Shown here: positions 15,406-24,047 of the stretch, piece by piece | Layout of the letters: each line of letters begins with the position of its first letter | Position numbering within the stretch: the stretch's first letter is position 1 | From: an uncultured Eubacteriales bacterium | GTDB lineage: Bacteria; Bacillota; Clostridia; Oscillospirales; Butyricicoccaceae | Direction: 5' to 3' | NCBI GenBank assembly: GCA_934630445.1 | Contig: CAKTWY010000003.1 | Span: 1-34,178 of the forward strand | DNA length: 34,178 bases | The notes under the pieces: generated by a model | Seen by the model: only the letters and a program-made list of their open reading frames with translations | Databases searched by the model: none | Told to the model about the DNA's origin: nothing | Program-made: the position numbers and the translations under genes

Positions 15406-16890
15406 TTAAAGACTGGGGCCCATGGAATAGTTCGGCGCTTCTTTGGTGATATAAATATCATGCGGATGACTCTCTTTCAGTCCTGCGCCTGTAATGCGGA
15501 TAAACTGTCCGCGCTTCTGCAGTTCTGCGATCGTCTCCGTTCCGCAGTAGCCCATCCCGGAACGCAGACCGCCCATCAGCTGATAGACGGTATCCGACAC
15601 CGCGCCCTTGTAAGGCACGCGGCCTTCCACGCCCTCCGGCACCAGTTTTTTGGTACCGCTCTGGAAATAGCGGTCGCGGCTGCCGTTGTTCATAGCGGCA
15701 AGCGATCCCATCCCGCGGTAAACCTTGAACTGACGGCCCTGATAGATCTCGCTGTCGCCAGGGCTTTCCTCACAGCCGGCAAAAATAGAGCCCGCCATGA
15801 TAACATCCGCCCCTGCTGCAATGGCTTTGACGATATCACCGGAATACTTGATGCCGCCGTCTCCGATCACAGGGATACCGGCCTTCTGCGCTTCATTGGC
15901 CACATCGTAGATAGCTGTGATCTGCGGAACGCCGATGCCCGCTACCACACGCGTCGTGCAGATGGAACCGGGACCGATGCCAACCTTGACGGCATCAGCG
16001 CCCGCATCGATGAGCGCCTTGGCCGCTTCTGCAGTGGCGATATTGCCGGCGCAGACCTGTGCAGAGGGATAGCGCGCCTTGACCTTTTTCAGTGCGTTCA
16101 AAATATTCTGCGAATGCCCATGCGCCGAATCGATGGAAAGGATATCCGCTCCCGCCGCGATCAGCGCGCCGGCGCGCTCAAGCACATCCGCCGTCGCGCC
16201 GATGGCCGCTCCTACAAGCAGCCTGCCCTGACTGTCACGCGCAGTGTTCGGGTAGCGCACCGCCTTTTCGATGTCCTTGATCGTGATAAGGCCCTTAAGC
16301 GCCATGTTTTCATCCACCAGCGGCAGTTTTTCAATCTTGTGCTGATGAAGGATGCGGCGCGCTTCCGCCAGCGTCGTTCCAACAGGCGCGGTGATCAACC
16401 CATCTTCTGCCGAGGTCATCACCTCACGGATCGGCCTTGACAGATCGTCTTCAAATTTGAGATCGCGGTTGGTGATAATCCCCACAAGTCTGCCGTTTTC
16501 GCAGATCGGCACGCCGGAAATGCGGAACTTCCCCATCAGTTCGTCCGCCTGTGCAAGGGTACAGTCGGGCGCAAGATAGAAAGGATCAAAAATAACGCCG
16601 TTTTCAGAACGTTTCACACGGTCGATCTGATCGGCCTGGTCACTGATGGACATGTTTTTATGAATAATGCCGATGCCGCCTTCACGCGCCATCGCAATGG
16701 CCATCCGCGACTCCGTAACCGTATCCATCGCCGCCGAGACCAGCGGAATGTTCAGGCGGATCGTTTTTGTGAGCATCGTGTCCAGCCGCACCATATCGGG
16801 CGTGATATCGCTTTTTGCCGGGATGAGCAGCACATCGTCAAATGTAATGCCCTCTTTTAAGAATTTGTAACCGACATCAGAATTAACCAT
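15406..16890 (-). CDS. guaB: inosine-5'-monophosphate dehydrogenase
   Basis: Oxidises IMP to XMP with NAD, the rate-limiting step toward GMP. The 494-residue protein has the TIM barrel split by a CBS pair at about 95-210. Catalytic Cys311 lies in GIGPGSICTTRV, with the phosphate loop GDGGIKYSGD and the active-site flap containing DRYFQ near the end. I start at ATG 16890 with AAAGGA about eight bases upstream; the longer frame to 16983 would run through the promoter. It is monocistronic, with a near-ideal promoter and its own terminator. Confidence 0.97.
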   Translation of the reverse strand: MVNSDVGYKFLKEGITFDDVLLIPAKSDITPDMVRLDTMLTKTIRLNIPLVSAAMDTVTESRMAIAMAREGGIGIIHKNMSISDQADQIDRVKRSENGVIFDPFYLAPDCTLAQADELMGKFRISGVPICENGRLVGIITNRDLKFEDDLSRPIREVMTSAEDGLITAPVGTTLAEARRILHQHKIEKLPLVDENMALKGLITIKDIEKAVRYPNTARDSQGRLLVGAAIGATADVLERAGALIAAGADILSIDSAHGHSQNILNALKKVKARYPSAQVCAGNIATAEAAKALIDAGADAVKVGIGPGSICTTRVVAGIGVPQITAIYDVANEAQKAGIPVIGDGGIKYSGDIVKAIAAGADVIMAGSIFAGCEESPGDSEIYQGRQFKVYRGMGSLAAMNNGSRDRYFQSGTKKLVPEGVEGRVPYKGAVSDTVYQLMGGLRSGMGYCGTETIAELQKRGQFIRITGAGLKESHPHDIYITKEAPNYSMGPSL

Positions 16891-16941
16891 CTTCCCCGTC
16901 CTTTCAAGGCCTATTACCCATATATTATATAAATTTTTATG

Positions 16942-16970
16942 ATTATATACCCATTGCAGAATACTGTCAA
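16942..16970 (-). promoter_or_regulatory. consensus sigma-A promoter for guaB
   Basis: On the minus strand a perfect TTGACA (16970-16965) and a perfect TATAAT (16947-16942) are separated by 17 bases. The leader is about 45 nt, AT-rich, with no evident riboswitch. Confidence 0.8.
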
Positions 16971-16993
16971 TCGGCAGATTCACGAAAGATTTC

Positions 16994-17022
16994 TTGCAAG
17001 CATCGCCGTTTCCTGCTATAAT
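16994..17022 (+). promoter_or_regulatory. sigma-A promoter for the DUF1294 gene
   Basis: TTGCAA (16994-16999) and TATAAT (17017-17022) have 17-base spacing, with an extended TGC before the -10. It is back to back with the guaB promoter. Confidence 0.65.
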
Positions 17023-17053
17023 GTAAACGTTAACAAAATGTAGGGTGATAAAC

Positions 17054-17329
17054 TTGCGCTATTTGGTTGCTTACCTGATTATCATAAATCTGCTTGCGTT
17101 TTTTCAGATGTATTTTGACAAATCCGCCGCAAGGCGCAGACGCCGCCGTATCCCGGAACGGCGCCTTTTTATCACTGCCGCTCTGGGCGGGAGCATCGGC
17201 TCGCTGGCGGGAATGTACCTGTTTCGCCACAAGACGCAGCATCGCAGCTTCTGCATCGGAATGCCGGCGATCCTTCTTGTTCAGCTTGGCGCATACCTAT
17301 TTTATATATTCAGGATCATGCCGTCATAA
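17054..17329 (+). CDS. DUF1294 small membrane protein
   Basis: A 91-residue protein with two or three membrane helices and the DUF1294 signature: DKSAARRRRRRIPERRLF followed by ALGGSIGSLAGMYLFRHKTQHRSF. Its function is unknown. I choose the TTG at 17054 because AGGGTGA sits just upstream; the GTG at 17045 would lie within that site. Its 3' end overlaps the convergent MBL gene by 28 bases. Confidence 0.85.
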   Translation: MRYLVAYLIIINLLAFFQMYFDKSAARRRRRRIPERRLFITAALGGSIGSLAGMYLFRHKTQHRSFCIGMPAILLVQLGAYLFYIFRIMPS

Positions 17330-18153
17330 GCCATTACGATTCCTTCCGGCGTCAGCTTGGCTTCAAGGTCTTCATGCAGCATATGGGAATTGTGTGAGAC
17401 ATGGGTCGAAACAAAAATGGTCTTTTCATCTGCGCATCCGTTCTGCAAAAACCATTTTTTCATTTGGATATTTTCCGGCACAGTCATATGAGAAGCGCCG
17501 CCCGGCTGCAGCCCGTCATGCGCCATTCCGCTGTTGCAGTCAAAACTCACCAGATCGAAGCGCAGGCCGCTTTCCTTCAGCCAGGCAAGCGTTTCATCCA
17601 GGTAATAGCCCGAATCATTGCCATAGAAAAGCGTTTTCTGTCCATCGGTCAGCACATAAAGAAACGCGCCGCGCCCATCTGCATGTTTTGCCGGGAGAGC
17701 TGTCACGGTATACTTCCCCGCCTGGAACGTCTCAAAGGCGTTGCGGGTAAAAAGCGAGAGATAGGCATCGAAGCGTCCGCCGTCTCCGAGCATTCTGACC
17801 GCGACATTGCCTGTCGTCCACAGGCTGCCGTGCAGCCTGCGCTTTCCCGCGTCCTTGCCATAGCGATAGCTGAAAGGCGGCGCCAGATTGGCCAGCTCAT
17901 CTACATACAAATGATCGCCGTGCGCGTGTGTCACAACAAAGTCCTCCACCGCTGCAAGCGATATGCCCGCCGCCAGCGTGGCCGCATACAGATCGGGCGG
18001 AACATCAAACAAGAGATCGTCATTGACCAGCACCGCCGTGCGAAAGCGCAGGTTCTTCCCCCCTGCCGCGCGGGCGTGCGCACAGGATTCGCACTGACAA
18101 AACGGCGCAGGGAAGCCTTCTGAAGAGCCGGTTCCAAGATACGTGATTTTCAT
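17302..18153 (-). CDS. MBL-fold metallo-hydrolase, PhnP-like
   Basis: A 283-residue metallo-beta-lactamase-fold enzyme with the metal motif HAHGDH at 76-81 and further conserved histidines and aspartate (PAKHAD, GNDSGYY, STHVSHNSH). The N-terminal GTGSSEGFPAPFCQCESC carries the cysteine cluster seen in PhnP-type cyclic phosphodiesterases, where it holds a structural zinc. The neighbourhood contains no phn genes, so C-P lyase work is unlikely and the substrate is unknown. I start at ATG 18153 with AGGAGA seven bases upstream; the longer frame to 18294 has no site. It converges with and overlaps DUF1294. Confidence 0.87.
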   Translation of the reverse strand: MKITYLGTGSSEGFPAPFCQCESCAHARAAGGKNLRFRTAVLVNDDLLFDVPPDLYAATLAAGISLAAVEDFVVTHAHGDHLYVDELANLAPPFSYRYGKDAGKRRLHGSLWTTGNVAVRMLGDGGRFDAYLSLFTRNAFETFQAGKYTVTALPAKHADGRGAFLYVLTDGQKTLFYGNDSGYYLDETLAWLKESGLRFDLVSFDCNSGMAHDGLQPGGASHMTVPENIQMKKWFLQNGCADEKTIFVSTHVSHNSHMLHEDLEAKLTPEGIVMAYDGMILNI

Positions 18154-18213
18154 CTTTCTCTCTCCTTTTATCGTTTGTCTTTCTTTAGCCGAAGCTGACC
18201 GCTGCTTGTTATC

Positions 18214-18242
18214 ATTGTACTTTGTTTTGGACCGCTTCGCAA
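18214..18242 (-). promoter_or_regulatory. candidate promoter for the MBL gene
   Basis: On the minus strand TTGCGA (18242-18237) and TACAAT (18219-18214) are 17 bases apart, about 60 bases before the start codon. Confidence 0.45.
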
Positions 18243-18356
18243 CACAAACCTGAACGCGTTGCGCACATCTTTGTAAGCCCACGACTTTTCTCATTGCTCT
18301 GCTGCCAAATCTCCGATCAACTATACATAATCGATCAGAAAGAAAGGATGCTGGCT

Positions 18357-19061
18357 ATGACAAAAAACTATGCGCACAGAGGCTTTTCCGGCAAATACCC
18401 TGAAAACACGATGATCGCATTTGAAAAGGCGATTGAGATCGGCGCTGACGGCATTGAAACGGACGTACAGCTGACAAAAGACGGCGTACCCGTGATCTGT
18501 CACGACTTTTCAATCGACCGCTGCTCCAACGGCACCGGTTCTGTATCCGAATACACGTTTGAATATCTGCGCACGCTCGAGTTCGGCGGCCAGAAGATTC
18601 CGACCCTGGATGAAACACTTGCGCTTTTCGCTCCGTCAAAGCTCGGCGTCAACATCGAGATCAAAAATGATTTTGGGCGCTTCCCCGGTATCGAGGAAAA
18701 GGTCGTTGCGCTTGTGCAGAAATATCAGATGCAGAAGCGCGTGATCATCTCCTCCTTCGATCATGCGACCGTCCTGCGCTGCCGCGCGCTCGATCCATCG
18801 ATCGACATCGGCTTTCTCTACGAATGCTATTATCAGGAAATGGGCGATTACTGCGCCAGAAACGGCGTCAAAAATGCCCATCCGAACTGGAGAAAGCTCG
18901 ATGAAAAAAGCATTGCAAATCTGCGCAAAAACGGCTGCCGCATCAACGCCTGGACCGTGAATGAGGAGGCGGACATCCGCCGCCTGATCGACCTTGGCTT
19001 CGATATCATCATCGGCAACAATCCCGACCTTGTAAAAGATTGTCTCGCCACACCGGTGTAA
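18357..19061 (+). CDS. glycerophosphodiester phosphodiesterase
   Basis: Hydrolyses glycerophosphodiesters to glycerol-3-phosphate and an alcohol, probably in the cytosol since no signal peptide is present. The 234-residue TIM-barrel protein has the GDPD core: His7-Arg8 in YAHRGFSG, Glu34/Asp36 in GIETDVQLTKDG and His49 in VICHD. The C-terminal NAWTVNEEADIRRLIDLGFDIIIGNNPD is typical of UgpQ/GlpQ-type enzymes. ATG 18357 has AAGGA eight bases upstream; the frame open to 18222 has no site. Confidence 0.92.
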   Translation: MTKNYAHRGFSGKYPENTMIAFEKAIEIGADGIETDVQLTKDGVPVICHDFSIDRCSNGTGSVSEYTFEYLRTLEFGGQKIPTLDETLALFAPSKLGVNIEIKNDFGRFPGIEEKVVALVQKYQMQKRVIISSFDHATVLRCRALDPSIDIGFLYECYYQEMGDYCARNGVKNAHPNWRKLDEKSIANLRKNGCRINAWTVNEEADIRRLIDLGFDIIIGNNPDLVKDCLATPV

Positions 19062-19080
19062 GCAATTTTCCATGAATGAC

Positions 19081-19119
19081 AGAGCGAAGGCCGCCCATTT
19101 TATGGGCGGCCTTCGCTCT
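19081..19119. terminator. 17-bp perfect stem between convergent genes
   Basis: Positions 19081-19097 and 19103-19119 are exactly complementary around a 5-base loop, between the GDPD and PepSY genes. It probably serves as a terminator for either strand, although neither exit has a strong T-run. Confidence 0.6.
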
Positions 19120-19144
19120 ATTCATCAGCGACCGGAATGACCGG

Positions 19145-21103
19145 TCAGTCATCAAGATCGTCTGTCTCCCACGACAGGATCACGCCTGTATAAGCGTCGA
19201 TCTCAAATTCATACTCATTGCGCGCATCGCGCGCTTCCCCTTCATATACGACCTTTCCGTCGTCCCTGTCAAGCTCCAGCTCGACAATACGCGCGTCGTC
19301 TCCGCCGATCTTAGCCAGCACGATGGAGCGTGCCTTGGTCTGGCCGATATAGGCGCCCTCCTGTCCGCCTGAAGCGGGTTTGTCGCGTTTTTCCGTCTCC
19401 CATTCAACGATGGTTCCGGTCACGCCATCGAGCTCGAACTCGTATTTAGCTTCATTGGTGCGGGCTTCGCCTTCATAATACGCCTTTCCATCGTCATAAG
19501 AAAGCTTAATTTTGACGATCTCCGCTCCATTGCCGGCTTTTTTCAAAACGATGGAGCGGGCTTTTTCGGTTCCGATCACATCCTGCTCATCTTTGGGCGG
19601 TGTGTAGCTCTCCGCGTCATGATCAAACTCCAGGACCTTCCCGGTCAGCGCGTCAATCTCGTAATCGTATTCCTGATTCTTCTGATAAAACTCGATTTCA
19701 TAGACCTGCTTTCCGTCATCCCAATCCAGCTTCACTTTCGTGAAAGCGGCCTTGGAAGCGGAAACACCCGCATGCTCTAAGGCGATCTGTTTCGCTTTTT
19801 CTTCCCCGATCACCTGATCTGCAGGAGCGGTATTTCTCGGCTTCTGCTGTGCGGAGACAATGTTGCCGCTTACGGCGTTTACTTCATAATCATAATGCGT
19901 GCTTGCCGTATAAAATTCGATGTCATATACAGCATCGCCGTCGTCATCCGCATCGAGCTTTGCCTTTGTAAAGGAAGCGCTGCTTTCTTTAACCCCTGCA
20001 TGCTTCAGTGCAGCGGTTTTGGCTGCCGCCACGCCGATATAGTCCACCGGCACGCTCTCTCCGTTTTTCTTTTCTCTGCTGTCGGAAAGGACTGCCGCAG
20101 TGACGGCATGTATTTTATAGCGGTAGATCGCCTCATCCGTCTCAAAAGAGACGTCATACCTGGCAATGCCGGATTCCACCTTCAGCTCCGCCCGAACGGA
20201 AACGGCATCCGCTGCCGTCAGCCCGGCATGCTCCAGTGCGGTTTCCTTCGCTTTGGCCACCCCGATGTAATCGGCATCCTGTCCGTTTGCTTGCGCAGCG
20301 TTGTCTCTGTTTGCCGCCTTCTCATCGGTGACGGGCGTCTTCTCAGTCGGCGCCTTACCCTGTGCACGGCGGGCGGAGGATATCTTCTCTCCTGACACGG
20401 CATCGATCACAACGTCATATTCATACCCGCCTTTATAGACCTCGGCCTCGAACACATACCTGCCGTCGTCACGGTCAAAGTCGATATCGGTTACATTCCC
20501 ATCCGGTACGATCTCAAGCACCGCCTGAGACGCTGCTTCCATTGTCAGAAACGAGCCTGCATCCTGCACGCCCTGCTGCGCGCCGCTTGACACCGGGATA
20601 ACGACCGGCGCTCCCATGCGGATCTTGCTTTCCAATACGGTGCCGTTGCCGGCATGCAGCGCAACGCTTCCATAGCAGTCAGCCGCCTCAAAGGAAATAT
20701 CATATTCATACAGGCCGTCATCGCGCATCAGCTCGATCGACTTGATCTCTGCGGAAGCGTACAGATCTTTCACAAGCGCTTCGGCCTCTTCGTATGAAAG
20801 AAGCACTTCCTGCGCGCCGCTGTCATCATCCAGTTCCGTCTCGATCTTTTTCACTGTCCTGGTGCGGCGGCTCACTTCGACCTCATATGTGCGGCCCTCT
20901 TCCCTGTCATAAAAGCAAATTTCATACTTGCTTCCGTTTTCCTCAGTGGAGATCATTTCCGCCGTATCCGGCACGCAGGCCGCCGCTGTGTTTCTGATCT
21001 CACGCAGTGTTGCAGCCGAAGCCGCCGCGGTCGCACCAAAGGCAAGCGCTGCCACCACTGCGGCAGAAGAGATTGCGAACAGTACTTTCTTTTTCATGTT
21101 CAT
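19145..21103 (-). CDS. secreted protein with eight PepSY repeats
   Basis: A 652-residue exported protein: signal peptide 1-31 (ending ASA), then eight PepSY-type units at about 32-95, 100-160, 186-243, 278-342, 354-418, 430-493, 508-570 and 584-647. Units 4-8 share YIG/VIGxxKAxxxALxHAG followed by a DDG turn, YEIEFY-like strand and xYDYEIDAxTGxV ending. Unit junctions are rich in Asp/Glu and Lys. Single PepSY domains are often protease inhibitors or calcium-associated modules; the role of a long tandem array is unknown. The start has AGGAGG eight bases upstream. It lies 128 bases after the anti-sigma-like gene on the same strand and may be its regulated target. Confidence 0.88.
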   Translation of the reverse strand: MNMKKKVLFAISSAAVVAALAFGATAAASAATLREIRNTAAACVPDTAEMISTEENGSKYEICFYDREEGRTYEVEVSRRTRTVKKIETELDDDSGAQEVLLSYEEAEALVKDLYASAEIKSIELMRDDGLYEYDISFEAADCYGSVALHAGNGTVLESKIRMGAPVVIPVSSGAQQGVQDAGSFLTMEAASQAVLEIVPDGNVTDIDFDRDDGRYVFEAEVYKGGYEYDVVIDAVSGEKISSARRAQGKAPTEKTPVTDEKAANRDNAAQANGQDADYIGVAKAKETALEHAGLTAADAVSVRAELKVESGIARYDVSFETDEAIYRYKIHAVTAAVLSDSREKKNGESVPVDYIGVAAAKTAALKHAGVKESSASFTKAKLDADDDGDAVYDIEFYTASTHYDYEVNAVSGNIVSAQQKPRNTAPADQVIGEEKAKQIALEHAGVSASKAAFTKVKLDWDDGKQVYEIEFYQKNQEYDYEIDALTGKVLEFDHDAESYTPPKDEQDVIGTEKARSIVLKKAGNGAEIVKIKLSYDDGKAYYEGEARTNEAKYEFELDGVTGTIVEWETEKRDKPASGGQEGAYIGQTKARSIVLAKIGGDDARIVELELDRDDGKVVYEGEARDARNEYEFEIDAYTGVILSWETDDLDD

Positions 21104-21231
21104 AGTTCATTCCTCCTGACTCCCGCACAGCGGGATCGTCTCATGTCTGTGACCATAAGATATCACAGGAAAATGAAGGGAACATGAAATTGGAAAATTT
21201 TTATTGCTCTGTAATCAAAAATTCGATTTTA

Positions 21232-22068
21232 TCAGCGGGGCTGATCGCAGAGAACATATATATCGTATCCGCTATGCACGCTTTCCCCCGCGCTTTTCCC
21301 CCCCGCTGTATGCCACTGCGTGGAGACCAGCACTGCATTGCCATCATCCGAACTGACATAGACTTCTGCCTGTGGCACATTGCTGCTGAGTTCCCCTGCC
21401 GGCACCGTGTCATAACCGGAGAACGCGGCCTGCCCCGCCAGGATAAAGCCGTCGGGCGGCTGCGCCGCTTCGATACGCACACCATAGGCGTCCTTCATCT
21501 GATCGTAAAACGCGCGCGGCAGATCGGCACGCTCGCCGTCGGGATCGGCGCTCCAGAGGGAAATGTAAAGCTGCCCGTTATAGCAGACAAAATCTTTTCC
21601 CCGTATTTCGATATCCACATAACGGACATATGCCTTGTGCGTTTCCGTGCGCGTCAGCGTGCCCGTATCGTCAACTGTTCCGTCCGTATTCACATCATGA
21701 TAGACATACACCCATTGCGGCATGTCGGGGCTGACATAATAGGCGCAGCTGCCCATACCGCCCATTTCGCTTTCCCCCGCATACACAAATCCCGCCGGGC
21801 ATGCTTCGCTCACAGCCATATGGGAAGAGATCAGATAGGTTTTTTCATTCACAACAATGTGAGGCGGCAAATCCCCTGGGCTGCTTCCGGCATCCGGCGT
21901 CTGCGGCTTTTCCCAAAACAGCATGACGGCAGAAACGGCCAGTACAGCGCAAAAACATGCGGCCATGGTTCCCCATTTTATTCCGGTGTGTTTTCTCCCC
22001 GTGGCGGCCTCCTCGACATATTTCTCGTCCACCCTGCCGAGGGCCTCTAAAATCCGCCTGGCTTTCAC
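21232..22068 (-). CDS. membrane protein, probable anti-sigma factor of the adjacent ECF sigma
   Basis: A 278-residue protein with a short cytosolic N-terminus (about 1-31, KARRILEALGRVDEKYVEEA), one membrane helix (about 33-52) and a 220-residue extracellular domain without a motif I recognise. Topology and gene order match membrane anti-sigma factors of Bacillota. The GTG start overlaps the sigma stop as GTGA, with AAGGGG seven bases upstream, so translation is coupled. The cytosolic part has no zinc-binding HxxxCxxC, so this would not be a ZAS-type anti-sigma. Function is inferred mainly from the context. Confidence 0.65.
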   Translation of the reverse strand: MKARRILEALGRVDEKYVEEAATGRKHTGIKWGTMAACFCAVLAVSAVMLFWEKPQTPDAGSSPGDLPPHIVVNEKTYLISSHMAVSEACPAGFVYAGESEMGGMGSCAYYVSPDMPQWVYVYHDVNTDGTVDDTGTLTRTETHKAYVRYVDIEIRGKDFVCYNGQLYISLWSADPDGERADLPRAFYDQMKDAYGVRIEAAQPPDGFILAGQAAFSGYDTVPAGELSSNVPQAEVYVSSDDGNAVLVSTQWHTAGGKSAGESVHSGYDIYVLCDQPR

Positions 22069-22625
22069 AGCGCAACCCCTTCTTTCTCCAAAAACAGCTT
22101 CAGCTTTTCCCTTGTGCGCAGCAGGGTTACTTTCACCTTGCTTTCGCTGATATAGTATTCCTGTGCGATCTCCCGAATGGAAGCCAGATACCAATACCGC
22201 CGCATAAAAATCTTCCTGCTTTCCGCCGGCAGAGCGGACAGAAAGCTGTTCAAAATCTCTCCGAGCACGATATCGTCAACGGCGCGTTCCACGCTGTCCG
22301 GCGCAGGAAGGCATTCCCGCAGCTCTTCCAGCGCCAGCGGAACCTGCCCTGCGCCGCGCTTGCGTGCGCCATACGCTTCGTATCGGTGCAGGGCAAGGTT
22401 GCGCGTGATTTTCCCGAGAAAGGCGGCCAGTCTGGCCGGGCGCTGCTCCGGCATCGCGCCCCACGCTTTCAGATACGTGTCATTGACACACTCCTCACTG
22501 TCCTCGTCGTTACACAGGATATGAAAGGCAATCGCCCGGCAATAGCTGCCATACTTGTCTGCCGTTTCTGCGATCGCCTTTTCGGAGCGCTGCCAATAGA
22601 GATCAATGATCTGCCTGTCGTCCAT
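22065..22625 (-). CDS. ECF-type RNA polymerase sigma factor
   Basis: A 186-residue sigma-70 family protein with region 2 (AETADKYGSYCRAIAFHILCNDEDSEECVNDTYLKAWGAM ... LAAFLGKITRNLALHRY) and region 4 (LSALPAESRKIFMRRYWYLASIREIAQEYYISESKVKVTLLRTREKLK). Regions 1 and 3 are missing, as in ECF sigmas. It directs RNA polymerase to a small regulon, probably including its own locus. AGGAG lies six bases before ATG 22625. It is coupled to the downstream membrane protein and separated from clpX by that gene's terminator. Confidence 0.9.
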   Translation of the reverse strand: MDDRQIIDLYWQRSEKAIAETADKYGSYCRAIAFHILCNDEDSEECVNDTYLKAWGAMPEQRPARLAAFLGKITRNLALHRYEAYGARKRGAGQVPLALEELRECLPAPDSVERAVDDIVLGEILNSFLSALPAESRKIFMRRYWYLASIREIAQEYYISESKVKVTLLRTREKLKLFLEKEGVAL

Positions 22626-22705
22626 CCCCTACTCCTATCCCGCCCGGACAAATTCCCTTCACTCTAAAAGACCGGAAAGCGCCCCGCCGCGTTACACCTT
22701 GAACA

Positions 22706-22740
22706 CAGAAAAACGGGCGCGCTCTGCAGCGTGCCCGTTT
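22706..22740 (-). terminator. clpX terminator
   Basis: AAACGGGC (22711-22718) pairs with GCCCGTTT (22733-22740). On the minus strand the stem runs into TTTTTCTGTGTT. It begins only a few bases after the clpX stop. Confidence 0.7.
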
Positions 22741-22743
22741 GGA

Positions 22744-24036
22744 TTATGCCCGTTTTTTTGCCGCCTTTTTCTCCGGCAGACGCTTTGTGGAAAGCAGCCG
22801 CCCGGCAGGATTGCGGACAATGCGCGGCGGCGCGGCGTCTTCGATCGTCTCCTTGGTAATGACGACCTTCTCCACCGTGCGGTCGGAGGGAATATCGTAC
22901 ATGATATCCGTCATCCTGCCCTCAAGGACAGAACGCAGCCCGCGCGCGCCAGTGTTGCGCGCGATGGTCTTATCTGCCACCGCTTCCAGCGCCTCGCGTT
23001 CAAATTCAAGCTCAACGCCGTCATACGCAAAAAGCTTATGATACTGCTTGGTGATGGCGTTTTTGGGCTCTGTCAGAATGCGGATCAGGCTCTCCCGGTC
23101 GAGTGCCTGCAGCGTTACAATAAGCGGAAGGCGGCCGACAAGCTCCGGGATCAGGCCAAATTTCAGGATATCGTGCGGTTCGACCTGCTTTAAGATCGCG
23201 CTGACATCGCGGTTCTTCCTGCTCTCGATCTCGGCGCCAAAGCCGATGCCCTGGTTGCCAATACGCTTTTCAATGATTTTTTCAAGTCCGTCAAACGCAC
23301 CGCTGCAGATAAAGAGGATATTCGACGTATCGATCTGAATAAACTCCTGATGCGGATGCTTGCGCCCGCCCTGCGGCGGAACATTGGCCACCGTGCCCTC
23401 CAGGATCTTCAAGAGCGCCTGCTGCACGCCCTCGCCGCTGACGTCTCGCGTGATGGAAGGATTCTCGCTCTTGCGCGAGATCTTATCGATCTCGTCGATA
23501 TAGATAATGCCCTTTTCCGCGCGTTCCACATCAAAATCCGCAGCCTGTATCAGCCGTAGAAGGATGTTCTCCACATCCTCGCCGACATACCCCGCCTCTG
23601 TGAGCGTCGTCGCGTCGGCAATGGCAAAGGGTACCTGCAGCACACGCGCAAGCGTCTGGGCGAGCATCGTCTTGCCGCAGCCTGTCGGCCCGAGAAGGAG
23701 GATATTGCTCTTCTGCAGCTCCACGTCCTCATCGCTGCCGTAATAAATACGCTTATAATGATTATAGACCGCGACGCTCAGGGCGCGCTTGGCGTCGTCC
23801 TGCCCCACGACATATTCGTCCAGAACCGCTTTCAGCTCCTGCGGCGCTGGAAGCGTCTGCGGCACCTCGGCCTCTTTCTTCGCGCGTATATCCTCGTCGT
23901 CTTCAATAATGTCGACGCAGAGCTTGATGCATTCGTCGCAGATATACGCGGAAGGGCCCGCTATGATTTTTTTTGTCTCCTCCTGCGTTTTTCCGCAGAA
24001 GGAGCAGCGGACAGTTTTTTTATCGCTCGTCGCCAT
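22744..24036 (-). CDS. clpX: ATP-dependent Clp protease ATPase subunit ClpX
   Basis: The AAA+ unfoldase that feeds substrates to ClpP. The 430-residue protein has the N-terminal zinc domain with C11-x2-C14 and C33-x2-C36, Walker A in LLGPTGCGKTML, Walker B in IIYIDEIDKI, and the RNTGARGLRS sensor-2 arginine region. Between them lies the IGFGAE motif of the ClpP-docking IGF loop (GNQGIGFGAEIES). It lies 11 bases after clpP in the conserved order tig-clpP-clpX. lon, often next in this cluster, is absent; an ECF sigma gene follows instead. Confidence 0.97.
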   Translation of the reverse strand: MATSDKKTVRCSFCGKTQEETKKIIAGPSAYICDECIKLCVDIIEDDEDIRAKKEAEVPQTLPAPQELKAVLDEYVVGQDDAKRALSVAVYNHYKRIYYGSDEDVELQKSNILLLGPTGCGKTMLAQTLARVLQVPFAIADATTLTEAGYVGEDVENILLRLIQAADFDVERAEKGIIYIDEIDKISRKSENPSITRDVSGEGVQQALLKILEGTVANVPPQGGRKHPHQEFIQIDTSNILFICSGAFDGLEKIIEKRIGNQGIGFGAEIESRKNRDVSAILKQVEPHDILKFGLIPELVGRLPLIVTLQALDRESLIRILTEPKNAITKQYHKLFAYDGVELEFEREALEAVADKTIARNTGARGLRSVLEGRMTDIMYDIPSDRTVEKVVITKETIEDAAPPRIVRNPAGRLLSTKRLPEKKAAKKRA

Positions 24037-24047
24037 GGCACACCTCG

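Noticed and set aside
21147..21168. CRP-type site CTGTGA...TCACAG
   Set aside because: The spacing between half sites is ten bases instead of six and CRP is not expected to act this way in Clostridia; kept only as a low-interest dyad.
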